Assembly (NCBI RefSeq): GCF_000003855.2
Contig: NW_003101654.1
Location: 1 to 64,000 of the forward strand
DNA: 64,000 bases
Source of the DNA: Blastomyces gilchristii SLH14081
Taxonomy: Eukaryota > Ascomycota > Eurotiomycetes > Onygenales > Ajellomycetaceae
Reading direction: 5' to 3'
The notes under the pieces are model-generated. The model was not told the origin of the DNA. It did not search any database and saw nothing but the letters and a program-made list of their open reading frames with translations. Below, piece after piece: positions 1 to 10,350 of the stretch. The translations under genes and the position numbers were made by a program. Every line of letters starts with the position of its first letter. Position 1 is the stretch's first letter.

Positions 1-3000
1 GAGAAGAAGCAGTAGATTGTGTACTTCTTTGCCGGTCGGTAGAGAGATATTTTGAAATGATTATTCTCTCAGATAAGAAGAAGAAGAAGAAGAAAAAGAA
101 TGAGAAGTGAATTATAAAGAATGATAAGAAGAATGAGAAAGAGAAGAAAGATAATAAGTAGAAAAAGTTTTTTTCTTTTTATATTAGTTAGTTATAGGTT
201 CATAATTATTAATAATTGAAATTAATTTTGAGTTTTTAAAAATTATTGTACAAGTTGTAATCAATTATCAATATCAAAAATAATATATATATATATATAT
301 TCAACTATCATGATTCACAGATCACTATAATGTATAGATATCAACATTTTTTCAACATTGATATTCATAATATTAATATATTTTTAATAATATTATCTAA
401 TAATGTAATTTGATAATACTCTCTTTCACAATATTAATATATTTCAAGAAATATGATAGAGATTAATCAAGATTGTTTATTTACTTTTATATATCAATGA
501 TATTCAATCTGAGTTAGTACTAAAATTATAACTAAGCTAAGAAATAAGATTATTTTCTCTTATATTAATTCTTCTTACACACATCAGTGATCAGTTATTG
601 AAAATAAATTATTATCTTTTTTAAATTATTATCATATCTTCTGAATTCACTTCTTTTACTTCTTTTACTTCTATTAAAGATTTATAAACTCTTCAAGAAA
701 TCACTGTGAATTATAAAGTCTATATTATTTATAATTCAATACAGAATACTCTCTTTTAATTATAATAAATAATCACTTCATTCTTCACATCTGATTCCAG
801 GTTATAAAATTTATGAAAAACTTAACACAAACACTGAGATGAACTATGAAATAATTATCAATAGATTGTATTGTAAATTACTAAAGAGTTATCTCTCTAC
901 TGCAATCACTGTAACTTTATTCAGAGATATTCATTATAAACTGATTATAGTTCTGAAGAAATTTTCTGACATCTGAAGTCATCAGAATATGAATAATAAA
1001 AGAAAAATAATCAGAAAATTACTACTAAGCTGAGAATTTACTCTATTAGATAATGATTTTTAATAACACTAACTTTCTAATTTGAAGAAAATTATATAAA
1101 AATGATTATATATCAGTACTCTGATTTCATAACTCTTATCTGATAACTTTCATAAATAATTACTTTATATATATATATCTCTGAATCTTTCTCTTTAATT
1201 AATTGAAAACTCTGAATTCTGAATACTTCTTTAAATACTTAATTCAAATCTTCATATTTCACATCAATTCTGTCTTCAGTTCAATCTCAAGATATACTAC
1301 AAAGTCAATATATAATATCTAGAATCAGAGTGAAAGAATCATTAAAGAGTGTCTCTCACAGTGAATATATAAACTAGTATAAACAATCTTGCATTTATGA
1401 GAGTTACATGTTATTATATTGATGAGAACTGAACTTATTAAGAGACATTAATTGAATTTGAATCATTGATTAGTAGTCATACTGAGAATTATATAACAGA
1501 GATATTAATAACTGTGATTAAAAATAACTATTAAGATATTAGTCTCAGTCTTCTTAGAATTATAACTGATAATGCTGTGAATAACTACACTATGATAAAG
1601 AGCTTGAAGTAAAAATTAGCTTTGTATTTCTGAAATAATAAACAAGGTCATAATCTCTGCATTACTGATGTAGTTCAACTTGTGATACAAACACTGATAA
1701 AGAATCTTAATATCAAGATAAAGAATAATGAGATAACTGATTCTTGAGATGAGAATAAGATGAAAGTGATTACTTAAGTAACTTTTGAATTTACTTTGTA
1801 AAAGATAATATTTTTTAATAACACTTTTTAATATTGCTTTTTAATAATGCTTTTTAATAATGCTACTATTAATTTTGAATAGATTGACTAATAATTTAAA
1901 TATCATAGATTTAAAATATTATTAATGTAATTTGTACCTTCTCTAAATAATAACAATAATTTTGTGATATTTAATAAATAAATAAATTAGTTATATCACT
2001 AAATATGATATAGAATATTAGAATATGATGAAGTTCAATATATAAGATAGCTGTTTAGACTCTTCAATTATATCAGATAATTAATCATTGAGTGCAACAC
2101 TCTGATTAGAAAAAGATTCAGTTATTAAAACTTTCTGATATGAAGTAAACTCAGTTGAAATGTATGATTAATTTACTGTTTCAGTTTTATAAGATAATAA
2201 AGACAGTCTTAATCACTCATACATTAATACTGCAGTCAGTCTGATAAGTGTATAACAGTTTATTTACTTATCTTAAGAAGCAGTTAAATCACTTAAAAAG
2301 AAATTCAGTCTGAGATAATACTATAGTGCAGACTATTATTACTATAAGAAATAAACTGGTATATTACTACAGCAAAACTGAACAATCTTTTACAGAGTAC
2401 TATACTGTAGTAGCTCTACTGAATCTCTTTGATTGAGTTAATATCTACACTTCTCAAGATTGAATAGAGAAGAAATAAGACTTATATATTAAATTAGTCT
2501 GAGACTACTATAATACTAACTATCAGAGATTTGAACAAGCAGATGTTTAAGATATAAAGACAGTGAAATATAATTCTCTAGTAAGTAATAATCTTTGATA
2601 ACACTTCATATTACATAGAACTATAATACTAACTTTAAAACAGAACTTACATACATTGATCACAACTGAAAATCAGACAAAACTACATACTTATAAAACT
2701 GAATTTGATCACTATCTTCAGAATGATTCAATGAATTTACACATCAAATCAATTCTAGAGTTATGAAAAATTGTTAAGAGTATATATTCAACTGTTGCAC
2801 TGATGATGTATGATATTCTGATAATTTTATTGACAGAGATGAGAATGAAGTGAAAGTTCAACTCAAGTTAAGATATTTATCACTATTATCAGAGACAATT
2901 ATAAAAAGAAACAATCAAGAAGCTCATAATTATAAAACATGAAATTATCAGATAGTTTAATATCTCTGATCACAGTATATCAGAGAAGTGTAGTTTTCAT

Positions 3001-3368
3001 GAGAAAGTAAAGAATAAACTTGTATGAGAATGTATTTAGTTATTTCATGAGCATTATCAATAATTATTATCAAATTCTGATTATATAAGCAATCACTGAA
3101 TGAATTAAATAAGACTGATTTTGATCTTCAGTCTCAGTCTCATTCTGATTTTAAAAGAATGATCATCTTTCACAGTTTATTCTGAGAAATTACTCTTATT
3201 TCACTATTCTTGAATTAAATCTTATCATTTTTCACATCATTTCTCTGAGAAATGATTTATTTTCAGATTTTTTTAAGACTTGATTCTGATGAGACTTACA
3301 TCAAGAAATGTATAAGATCAGATTAAGTGAGATTAAATGTAAAATTTATAATCTCATCAGCCAGTCTA
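1..3368 (+). mobile_element. hAT transposon copy, 5' part outside window, heavily mutated
   Basis: Collinear with the complete hAT at 23135-28893, from that copy's Lys-rich ORF end (about 25.56 kb) to its 3' terminus. It ends with the same terminal inverted repeat, GCCAGTCTA, at 3360-3368. Almost every CC, GG and CG of the better-preserved copy has become TC/GA/CA/TG here, so no reading frame survives. The transposase region lies at about 830-3000. A GAA-type microsatellite (about 79-105) and a short TA repeat (about 285-300) match the sites in the complete copy. Confidence 0.85.
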
Positions 3369-3633
3369 TAAGTGAGAAGTGATTTCATAATCTCATTTAA
3401 TATTATTCTAAATAATAAGATCAGAATAAAAATGTAACTAAGAATTTAAATATATTCTTTATATAAGACTAGATTTTTATTTGAAAAGTGAATCTGAGAC
3501 CTTTAATATTTAAAATAATATGATTTAAAATCAATGTAATAAATATAAATTATAATCTGAAGTAATGCTTTTAGATAATATAATAACTGTAAAGTTTGAT
3601 TCTGATCTCAGACACAGTTATATAATCAGTCTA
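3369..3633 (-). mobile_element. hAT 5'-terminal fragment, inverted
   Basis: The reverse complement of the first ~265 bases of the hAT family (compare 23135-23399). It ends at 3633 in the mutated terminal repeat, read outward as CAGTCTA. It starts directly at the 3' end of the preceding hAT copy. The simplest reading is that the copy at 1-3368 inserted into an older inverted hAT and that this is the right remnant. The other half would lie left of the window. Confidence 0.7.
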
Positions 3634-3829
3634 TTAATCAGTTTAATCAAGATTGTATATAAAACTTTAAATTCTTATATTATCTTAAATTTTTCATCAG
3701 TTTGAATTTTGAATTTAATTTTAATGTATTAAATTATTAATGATATTCTAAAGCTGAGCTTCAGTTCATTTAAATAATTTAAATATTATAGTAATAATTA
3801 ATGAATATTTGAAGATTAAGAATAATAAT
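3634..3829. other. AT-rich spacer, nothing recognised
   Basis: 196 bp of AT-rich sequence without CC, GG or CG that matches none of the repeat families seen elsewhere in the window. No coding frame is visible. Confidence 0.5.
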
Positions 3830-4335
3830 TAGACTGACTATGTGACTGTGTCTGAGATCAGAACCAGATTTTTCAATAGTTTCATTATTAATTTAACTGA
3901 TCTTATTACTCAGTTTTAACATTAGATAGTAGTTTTATACTGTCTCAGTGAGACTTACTGTCTACTCTTATCACATTTTTCAAATGAGATCATGATTTCT
4001 ACTTCTCAATTTAAATTATTTTTATTGCTTTAAATAACTTTAAATCTCATTTAAGTGTTATCAAAAAGCATTACTTTTTAAAAAATTAAAAATAGTCTAA
4101 AAAAAACCTTAAAATGTCTAAAAATAGTAACTTTATGCTAAGAATGAGACTAAATAAGATTAAATGAAATCACTTTCTCATTTTTTTCAAGTCATGATTT
4201 CATTTTAAGATCTCATATATAGTCACTTTGCATGTTTTTTCAATGACTAGTCCCAGCGGGCTTCACACTAAGAAATGTATGAGACCAGATCAAATGAGAT
4301 CAAACATGAAATTCATGATCCTGGCGGCCAGTCTA
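3830..4335 (+). mobile_element. Non-autonomous hAT derivative (MITE-like, 506 bp)
   Basis: Starts TAGACTGAC and ends GGCGGCCAGTCTA, the same termini as the complete hAT. It is flanked by near-identical 8-bp direct repeats, ATAATAAT (3822-3829) and ATAATGAT (4336-4343), the target length expected of hAT. The terminal ~100-150 bp resemble the family. The middle does not contain the transposase, so it would need activity supplied by a full copy. The right end (4240-4335) keeps several CC/GG/CG and is much less mutated than the middle. Confidence 0.85.
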
Positions 4336-4776
4336 ATAATGATAATTAAAAATATTACAGTTATAATGATATTATAATTATACTGCAGTGCACTCACTAG
4401 AGAGAGTGTACTTAGCATGATTAATGTATTAACTTTGCAGTTTGTAGAAGAGTGAACATTGTTATTCTTAAAAGAAATCTGTTAGAGTGATAATTCTTGA
4501 GACACACTCACTAATATGAAATGTTAAGTTGCGCTTGGCATGATTACAACACATTTATTTGCAAGGGGCAGGAAGGACTAAATGGAGCTGAATGAAATAA
4601 AGGGTGTTCTAGAAATCAATATCGCGGTCGCTCGGTCATAATTGAATATACAAGCACCAGTGGCTGTAGGCGCTGGCTGATATGCCAAGGTTTTTACATT
4701 AATGAAAGTTGTTGTGATTCCCAACGCTCAATAGTATTCCGATGTTCCAAACGCCCTGATTAAGAACATCACGGTG
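4336..4776. other. Intergenic, repeat-to-gene transition
   Basis: The first ~195 bp (4336-4530) lie outside any recognised repeat yet show the mutated signature (no CC, GG or CG). From about 4530 the composition becomes normal. The stretch holds the 3' flank of apc11, with an AATAAA-like hexamer on the minus strand at 4559-4554. No gene is seen. Confidence 0.6.
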
Positions 4777-5260
4777 TCATTCATCACCTTGTTTCCAGTC
4801 AAATTCTAAATGAAGTAGATATGTTAGCTTAGAAATAACAACAGAAAGCTGGGGGGTGCTTCGCCAGGGCTCATACTTTGCCGGCACATGGGACAGAGTC
4901 CCTTCGAAGATTCTTGGCCAATCCATGTCAAGAGACAGTGCTAGGAAAGAGGATAGTCAGTTTCCATTCTTAAGCATCGGTGTGGAAAGGAGAGAGGATC
5001 CAAACACCGTACCATGTGAAAAGAGTGCCCGCATTTTCCAATTACTAGAATCATGTTAGATTTATGCTCCTTAAACCCCGGTTGCATGTACATATACTTG
5101 TCGGTATGAGTAACCCACATAACGAACAATCATCTCCTGGGAATTTACACGTGGGACACGTCCCGTCGAAATGAACCCGACATATCCCACACACCTCGTC
5201 CTCGGGCATATCCCATCTCCATGTTGCCACCGCGTTCCATTCTCTGAGAGTGACCTTCAT
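4777..5260 (-). CDS. apc11: Anaphase-promoting complex subunit 11 (RING-H2 E3 subunit)
   Basis: Catalytic RING subunit of the anaphase-promoting complex/cyclosome, which recruits the E2 for ubiquitination of cyclins and securin. Exons on the minus strand: 5260-5119, 5044-5013, 4940-4877 and 4805-4777, giving 88 aa (human APC11 is 84). The introns of 74, 72 and 71 nt have GT-AG ends and CTAAC/CTGAC branch-like sites. The spliced protein starts MKVTLREWNAVATWRWD. It keeps zinc ligands C24, C27, C52, H54, H57, C60, C74 and C77, plus C35, C38, C45 and H59 for the family's extra zinc. It ends CPMCRQKFDWKQGDE. The conserved MKV start was chosen although the frame stays open upstream. The gene is divergent from the sulfurtransferase, with 540 bp between start codons. 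No disabling change is seen, despite mutated repeats about 440 bp away. Confidence 0.96.
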
Positions 5261-5800
5261 GCGGACGGCACAGAGGATGCGAGGGAGAATCGTCAATGAA
5301 TGGTAATTTTCAGGAACATAAAGCTGGAGCGCTTTCGTTAGCAACAGCACATTCAAACATCTAGAACGCACCGTTTGGCAATGCTGCGGAAGAGTGTTTT
5401 ACCAGCGTAACGGATCAGCTTGGAACACCCACACCTAACCCCCGGTGTAGAACCAGTAAGCCCACTTACGTTAGACTATGGCCTCGTTATTTAACACAAG
5501 TACCGTTGGTATGAATTGTTCCTCACAGCCGTTTTATGGAATAGGGCGGCATATTCAGGATTGCAGCGGGTTCGTTCATTCATAGACTCTAAGCTAGTTG
5601 AAGCCGAGAAGGGCTGACTAAGCCGATACCGGCCTCACGGATTTATTATATTGACGTGGACCAAACTCCGCACTTCTTCCGCACAGATCTCCCCACCGTC
5701 ACAGCGTTTTAGAAACCCTTTTTCTCGCTCTTAGAGGGACCCAAACTCCGTTATGTAAGAGCACGGCACAAATCAGCTAAGAGCTTCCCATCTGCCGCAA
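5261..5800. promoter_or_regulatory. Shared divergent promoter region, apc11 / sulfurtransferase
   Basis: 540 bp of normal base composition separate the two divergent start codons and must hold both 5' UTRs and promoters. I could not assign a specific factor-binding site. The upstream in-frame extension of the apc11 frame (to 5371) is not expected to be coding, because the family begins at MKV. Confidence 0.6.
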
Positions 5801-6883
5801 ATGGCTTGTGCAGCTCTTCGTTCGTTCGGTATCTCATCCAGGAATTCCCTCCCCAGGTCTACCACTCCCGCTTCCCCCTGTTCTCCCCAGCGACGTTCGA
5901 TCTGTCTTTCTTCCTATCTTGTCACACCGAAGGAGCTCAATGACGCGCTGAAGAAAAATGTGAGAACCAAAATCTCTACTTCACCGCGAGTGATCCCGCT
6001 ATGTGCCACCTGGTTCATGCCCAATGACCCCGCAAAACGTACCGGCATTGAGGCTTTCAAAAAGTGCCACATCCCGCATGCCCGTTTCTTTGACCTTGAC
6101 GCGGTGAAGGATCACGATTCTCCCTATCCCCACATGCTGCCGTCCAAAGAGGCTTTTCAGGCGGCGATGCAGTCCCTGGGAATTCGTCGGGATGATCAGC
6201 TTGTGGTGTATGACTCTGAGCAGGTAGGTCTCTTCAGTGCGCCTCGAGTGGGCTGGACATTGAGGGTGTTTGGCCATAGCAATGTCCACATTCTTAACAA
6301 TTTCAAGATGTGGGTCCAGGAAGGATACCCAACTGAGTCTGGAGACGTTGCCCCTGAAGAGCGATCTAACTACCAGGTGGGCGACTTCGCCCCAAGGATG
6401 GTTGCTCATTTCCCGCAAATGAAAGAGATCGCCAATAACTATGGCAAGGAGGGTTCGGAGGGCATCCAGATCCTGGACGCCAGACCAGAGGGCAGATTCA
6501 CAGGGAAGGACAGAGAGCCTCGTCCTGGCCTCCCATCGGGTCATATCCCTGGTTCTACGAGTTTACCCTTCTCCGAGTTGCTTGATCCTGATACCAAAGC
6601 ATTGCTTCCAGCTCCGGAGCTACGCAAAATATTTGAAGCCAGGGGAATTAATCCAAGGGAGCCAACAATCAGCAGTTGCGGCACCGGTGTGAGTGCCGCA
6701 ATCATCGAGCTCGCGTTGAAAGAAGCCGACGACACGGTACCTGAAAATAGGCAGATATACGATGGAAGCTGGACGTGAGTACATGGATCCCGCACTGTTT
6801 GAGTTTGCGCTCAGAGCTGACGTCTGTGTAGGGAATGGGCTCAACGGGTGACGGAGGCGAGTGGCATGATTCGAAAGTCCTGA
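5801..6883 (+). CDS. tum1: 3-mercaptopyruvate/thiosulfate sulfurtransferase, two rhodanese domains
   Basis: Transfers sulfane sulfur from 3-mercaptopyruvate or thiosulfate. Yeast Tum1 feeds sulfur into tRNA thiolation and cysteine degradation. Exons 5801-6774 and 6832-6883 are split by a 57-nt GT-AG intron and give 341 aa. The splice restores the family C-terminus YDGSWTEWAQRV; without it the frame stops after GSWT. The N-terminal ~35 residues hold five Arg, many Ser and no acidic residue, which suggests a mitochondrial presequence. Domain 1 (about 40-180) has the typical GWTLRVFGH stretch and lacks a catalytic Cys, as in this family. Domain 2 (about 200-335) carries the active-site loop CGTGVSA with Cys293. 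Length and architecture match fungal homologues. The symbol follows yeast. Mercaptopyruvate versus thiosulfate preference cannot be read from sequence alone. Confidence 0.95.
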
Positions 6884-7841
6884 AATGCCTTAGAGCGGCC
6901 GTGTCCCATGGGGACCTCAGCTTGAATGACATTGCCTTCCACTGCATGTGTATTTATGACCGCATAATTTATCATCGTTCGTCTTCGTTCCAGTACTGTC
7001 TATTTTGGTACTTTTCTTTTCTGTTCTCTCTCCACCACCGTTTTAACATATCCCCCTAGCCCGTTCTGACCATTACATGTGATTTCCCTGCGCCAGGGTA
7101 TATCTGAAAGCAGCGTTCTTTTATTCTGTGGTTTGTATTTGATAGTTGAGTTTACGTGTACTAGCAATTCCTTTTTATACTTGCAGCAAGAGAGCAATGC
7201 TTAGGTATGGCGAACCAATAATTAGCGGTTCTTTTTACTTCCATCCCCTGCGGTCTTTTGTCAGAGTTTGCGCAGCAAGCGATTTCCGTAGAATAGAACT
7301 GTGTCGCCGAGGTTATCTGGCTGCAAAGCAGGTGCTTAGTCAGCAAGTCTGCCAAGATCGCCTCCACTCATCGCCCTTCCAACCCTTGACATCTTCATCG
7401 TCAAAACCATCACCACCAGCCGTCATCAAATGTCTACCATTCACTACGCCCTCCTATTCATCCTCGCGACGATACCTGGGCCATTTCAAATACCTCTTCG
7501 CGGCTCGTTTCGCGCTCACCTCGTTTCCTAGAAAAGCGAAAATGCTTCCTGTAACTGTCTTCTTTGACTACATTTCTTGCGGTCAGTGTGATTCTCCCCA
7601 ACGAACTCCTCTTACTCCAATTTATCCTATTTGATTTCTAGTTGCTACTGAGTCCTTGCTGCGTACCACATAACCGTCAGTATATGTTGGCTAACCGAAT
7701 TCTCTTGTGGAGCAGTTAATACAAAGTTCATATATACTTCGTGATATTTGATATATCGAAAAAGCTGTAATACAACAACCTTACAAAACCAAAACCCGTT
7801 GATCACTAAACCTTTCGGAGAAAGCAAGTATAATAGACAGC
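6884..7841. other. Intergenic, sulfurtransferase 3' flank and nmd4-like promoter
   Basis: 958 bp of normal composition. A pyrimidine-rich, leader-like tract at 7365-7430 precedes an ATG at 7430 opening a 33-codon frame (7430-7531, starting MSTIHYALLFI). That frame resembles nothing I recognise and could be an upstream ORF or chance. A GTCAGT...TTTCTAG pair around 7580-7640 could be a leader intron. An open frame of about 160 codons at 7146-7634 has no ATG near its start and no recognisable protein character, so it is not called as a gene. Confidence 0.45.
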
Positions 7842-9226
7842 ATGTCGGTCGGCCGAAAAGTTTTTCACTGCGTCGTTGACGATACCGCGCTCACTACCAA
7901 TATCAGCGAAATCAAGAAGTGGACTTCGTCCGGCGCCATCACTCTTATCGTGCCACTCTACAGTATGTCTTGAAGGTTCACCAGGTTATTATATACTTGG
8001 CCTCTGCGGCTTGCTGCTAACTTTCACTAGCCCTTGAGCGCCTCCGGGCGTTGAAGAAATCCGGCTCTCAGATCGGCATGAATGCTCGTGAAGCCGTTCG
8101 ATTCCTGGATCGGGTGACGTCTGGCAAACATGACATTCCATCCTCAAAAATAGCACTCCAGGGCCCTATGGAACAGTTTGAGACATGGGAAGAAGCAGAA
8201 AAATACTTTCTTCCGGAGTTTGAGGAAGAGCTTGAAGATTTCTCGGAGAGTGATTTCGATGCTAATGAGAAGGAAACACGCAAGGACATGGAGAGCGGTG
8301 ACTCCAAATCTGAGCACACGGAGGCTAAAAGTCTTAATGAGATGTCCCAAATGCTTCTGAGCAAACTTAATTTTAAGAAGGAACCTGATGCGGTTTCCAT
8401 AACTTCCGGCGGGACTCGCAGCCATGCCGCATCCCTCGCCTCGGGAAGTTCTCAAACAAGTCCCGAGTGTAAGGCTGCCAAGCTCGCTGCAAATCCTGCG
8501 CTATCATCGAATACCAGGAACTCCTTGGATGGACACCGCCGCTCTACCTCTGGATCTTTTATACCGTCGGTGCCAGTTACCATCAAACCACTACTTATTG
8601 CAGTTCTCTGGCGCCTGCACTGCCAATCCGGCGCGACACCAGGTGTAAACAGCTGCATTCTTGTTACAAACGATCGAATCACGCAGACATGGGCCCAGAA
8701 GTTTGGCATCACAACAAAAAATATCCACCAACTGCGCACAGCTATCATCTACGAGGAGAAAGAATTCAAAAACCACTGCAAATACATTGAAAAGAACCAA
8801 ACTACAGAACCCGAGCGACTGCTTTCATACCAAAACGAGAGTGATGAAGATGTGCTCGTATTCGTGCCCCGCAGGCCAGGAAAATCTGCCTCTCGGGGCA
8901 CAACAGTTAAAAGACCAGCCACTCGTAAAGCTACAGCAAGTGATAGAATTTCTAATACTAGTACGAATGGCAGTAGCGTCAAAACAAACGCACAAATTGT
9001 TCCTGAGGCTGTTGTTGAAGTGCCATCTGTCCCCATCGATCCTAATTCTTTCAGCCGCAATTTTGGCCCCGCGAAGCCAAGCCCTTCTGCAGAAGCCACC
9101 ACACCCAACGGAAATGCCTCACGAGGATTTGTTAGTTCTAGCCCATGCGGACCACGCCGTGGAGCTCCTCGTGTCCCCCCGCCTCGTGGCTCTACTCGAG
9201 GCCGTGGCAAACTCTGGGTTCCTTGA
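7842..9226 (+). CDS. nmd4: PIN-domain protein, fungal Nmd4 / SMG6-like
   Basis: PIN-fold protein of the group that includes yeast Nmd4, a Upf1-associated factor of nonsense-mediated mRNA decay, and the SMG6 nuclease domain. Exons 7842-7962 and 8031-9226 (68-nt intron GTATGT...CTAG with a GCTAAC branch-like site) give 438 aa. The start MSVGRKVFHCVVDDTAL supplies the first PIN strand and Asp13. Exon 2 continues TLERLRALKK directly. The second PIN half (about residues 225-310) contains the ILVTND strand with Asp255. The halves are separated by an acidic then Ser/Thr-rich linker (about 105-225). The tail is Arg/Gly/Pro-rich (ends RGRGKLWVP) and could bind RNA. Whether the nuclease site is complete cannot be decided here; yeast Nmd4 is not known as an active nuclease. 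An AATAAA hexamer lies at 9346-9351. Confidence 0.85.
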
Positions 9227-10232
9227 ACATATCGTCTCCAGCAGCTGTTTCTCAGTTGCTGGAAGTGGTGTCTTACACTTTTTGAAACCTAAAAATCTCC
9301 TATGATCAGTCTAAACGAACGATAACACGACTTATTCAAAGCAAAAATAAAATATGCTGATCAAGAAAGGATTTGGCGAAACGAAATCAACCTCATTTTC
9401 TAGGCATGGTCCTTGGCTGGCCGCGCGCCCTAGAATATGTGGTTTTTTCTTCATGTTGAGTCTGATCGATCGATATAGCCAGCTATGCTCCGAAGATGTG
9501 GTTTGTTGGCTTTTACTAAGCCGAGACGGAGACTGATCTCCATTGCTCCTGTCTCCCCTGCCGCATATAAACTCGACGCTTTTTTAGAACCCTTCGCTTC
9601 GTGGCCGTTCACTTGAATGATTTTTCGGGGTCCTGATTCTGAAACCGAACATAAAGTCTCCGATTTACTATCTGCGTTCCTTTTGCGAGCAGCTTCTTTA
9701 TCATTGTCTCTCCTCCATCAGGAACTGATGAGTATTTATCTTACCGCAGAGAACACGTCGTTGCTGATCGGAGTCAGGCCTCTGGTCTGGTTAAACAGTT
9801 GAACTGTGAGTTAGCGCGTGGATTTTGATATGCGGCTGCAAGTACGATGTAGATCTGATATTTTATGCTGAGTAGCAATTTTAAGATTGGGGTAGTGGTG
9901 GAAGTATGTAATAACTTATCTGAGTCCAGATTGTGATTGGAGGAAATTCACCCCTGGCACCTACGCTCTTTTACTCTGGTCGCATTTGTTTTCATTGTTT
10001 TTCTCCCATTTTTCTTCTCTCTTTTTTTATTTTGAAATTAATCCGGGTTTCATGTGTCTTAATTAACCGGGATACGGCTTATTCATTGGCTCAAGTGAAA
10101 TAATTTAATGCTCACTTCCGGGTGAGAAGCTCAAAGATATAAGTTTACTAGTGTGGAAGGTGTAAAGCTCGCTTGAATGAAAGAATGCTAGCCTAGCTAC
10201 GGAGTACGGTGTATGCAGAAAAGTTGACCTTG
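9227..10232. other. Intergenic, nothing coding recognised
   Basis: About 1 kb of normal to mildly AT-rich sequence between the PIN gene and the copia insertion site. Short open frames (9354-9536, 9617-9802) show no domain, no convincing splice extension and no similarity I recognise. No tRNA-like cloverleaf was spotted. Composition stays normal right up to the copia target duplication at 10233. Confidence 0.6.
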
Positions 10233-10237
10233 CTAAG
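10233..10237. repeat. Target-site duplication of copia element, left
   Basis: CTAAG just before the 5' LTR. It is repeated at 23127-23131 just after the 3' LTR. Five base pairs is the usual duplication length for Ty1/copia integrases. Confidence 0.85.
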
Positions 10238-10350
10238 TGTTGGTGATTACTACACCTACCCTAGTTACGTGCCACCTCAACCTATTTATTTTAGTGTAAC
10301 TCGTGTAGATAGATTACACACATATAACACAACAACATTATTCTTCAAGA
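10238..10350 (+). repeat. Ty1/copia 5' LTR (113 bp)
   Basis: Aligns base for base with 23014-23126. It begins TGTT and ends TTCTTCAAGA, so the outer dinucleotides are TG...GA if the CTAAG duplication sets the edges. The following GATTATAAAGCTC could be a mutated primer-binding site for the initiator-tRNA half molecule used by many copia elements, and this supports the same edge. It is much less mutated than its partner LTR. Confidence 0.85.

Noticed and set aside
5261..5371. N-terminal extension of the apc11 frame
   Set aside because: Family members begin at the conserved MKV; the upstream residues resemble nothing known.
7146..7634. Open frame of about 160 codons between the sulfurtransferase and PIN genes
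   Set aside because: It starts at TTG, has no recognisable domain, and overlaps a leader-like pyrimidine-rich tract; more likely promoter and 5' untranslated sequence.
9617..9802. 61-codon frame downstream of the PIN gene
   Set aside because: No domain, no splice support, no similarity recognised.
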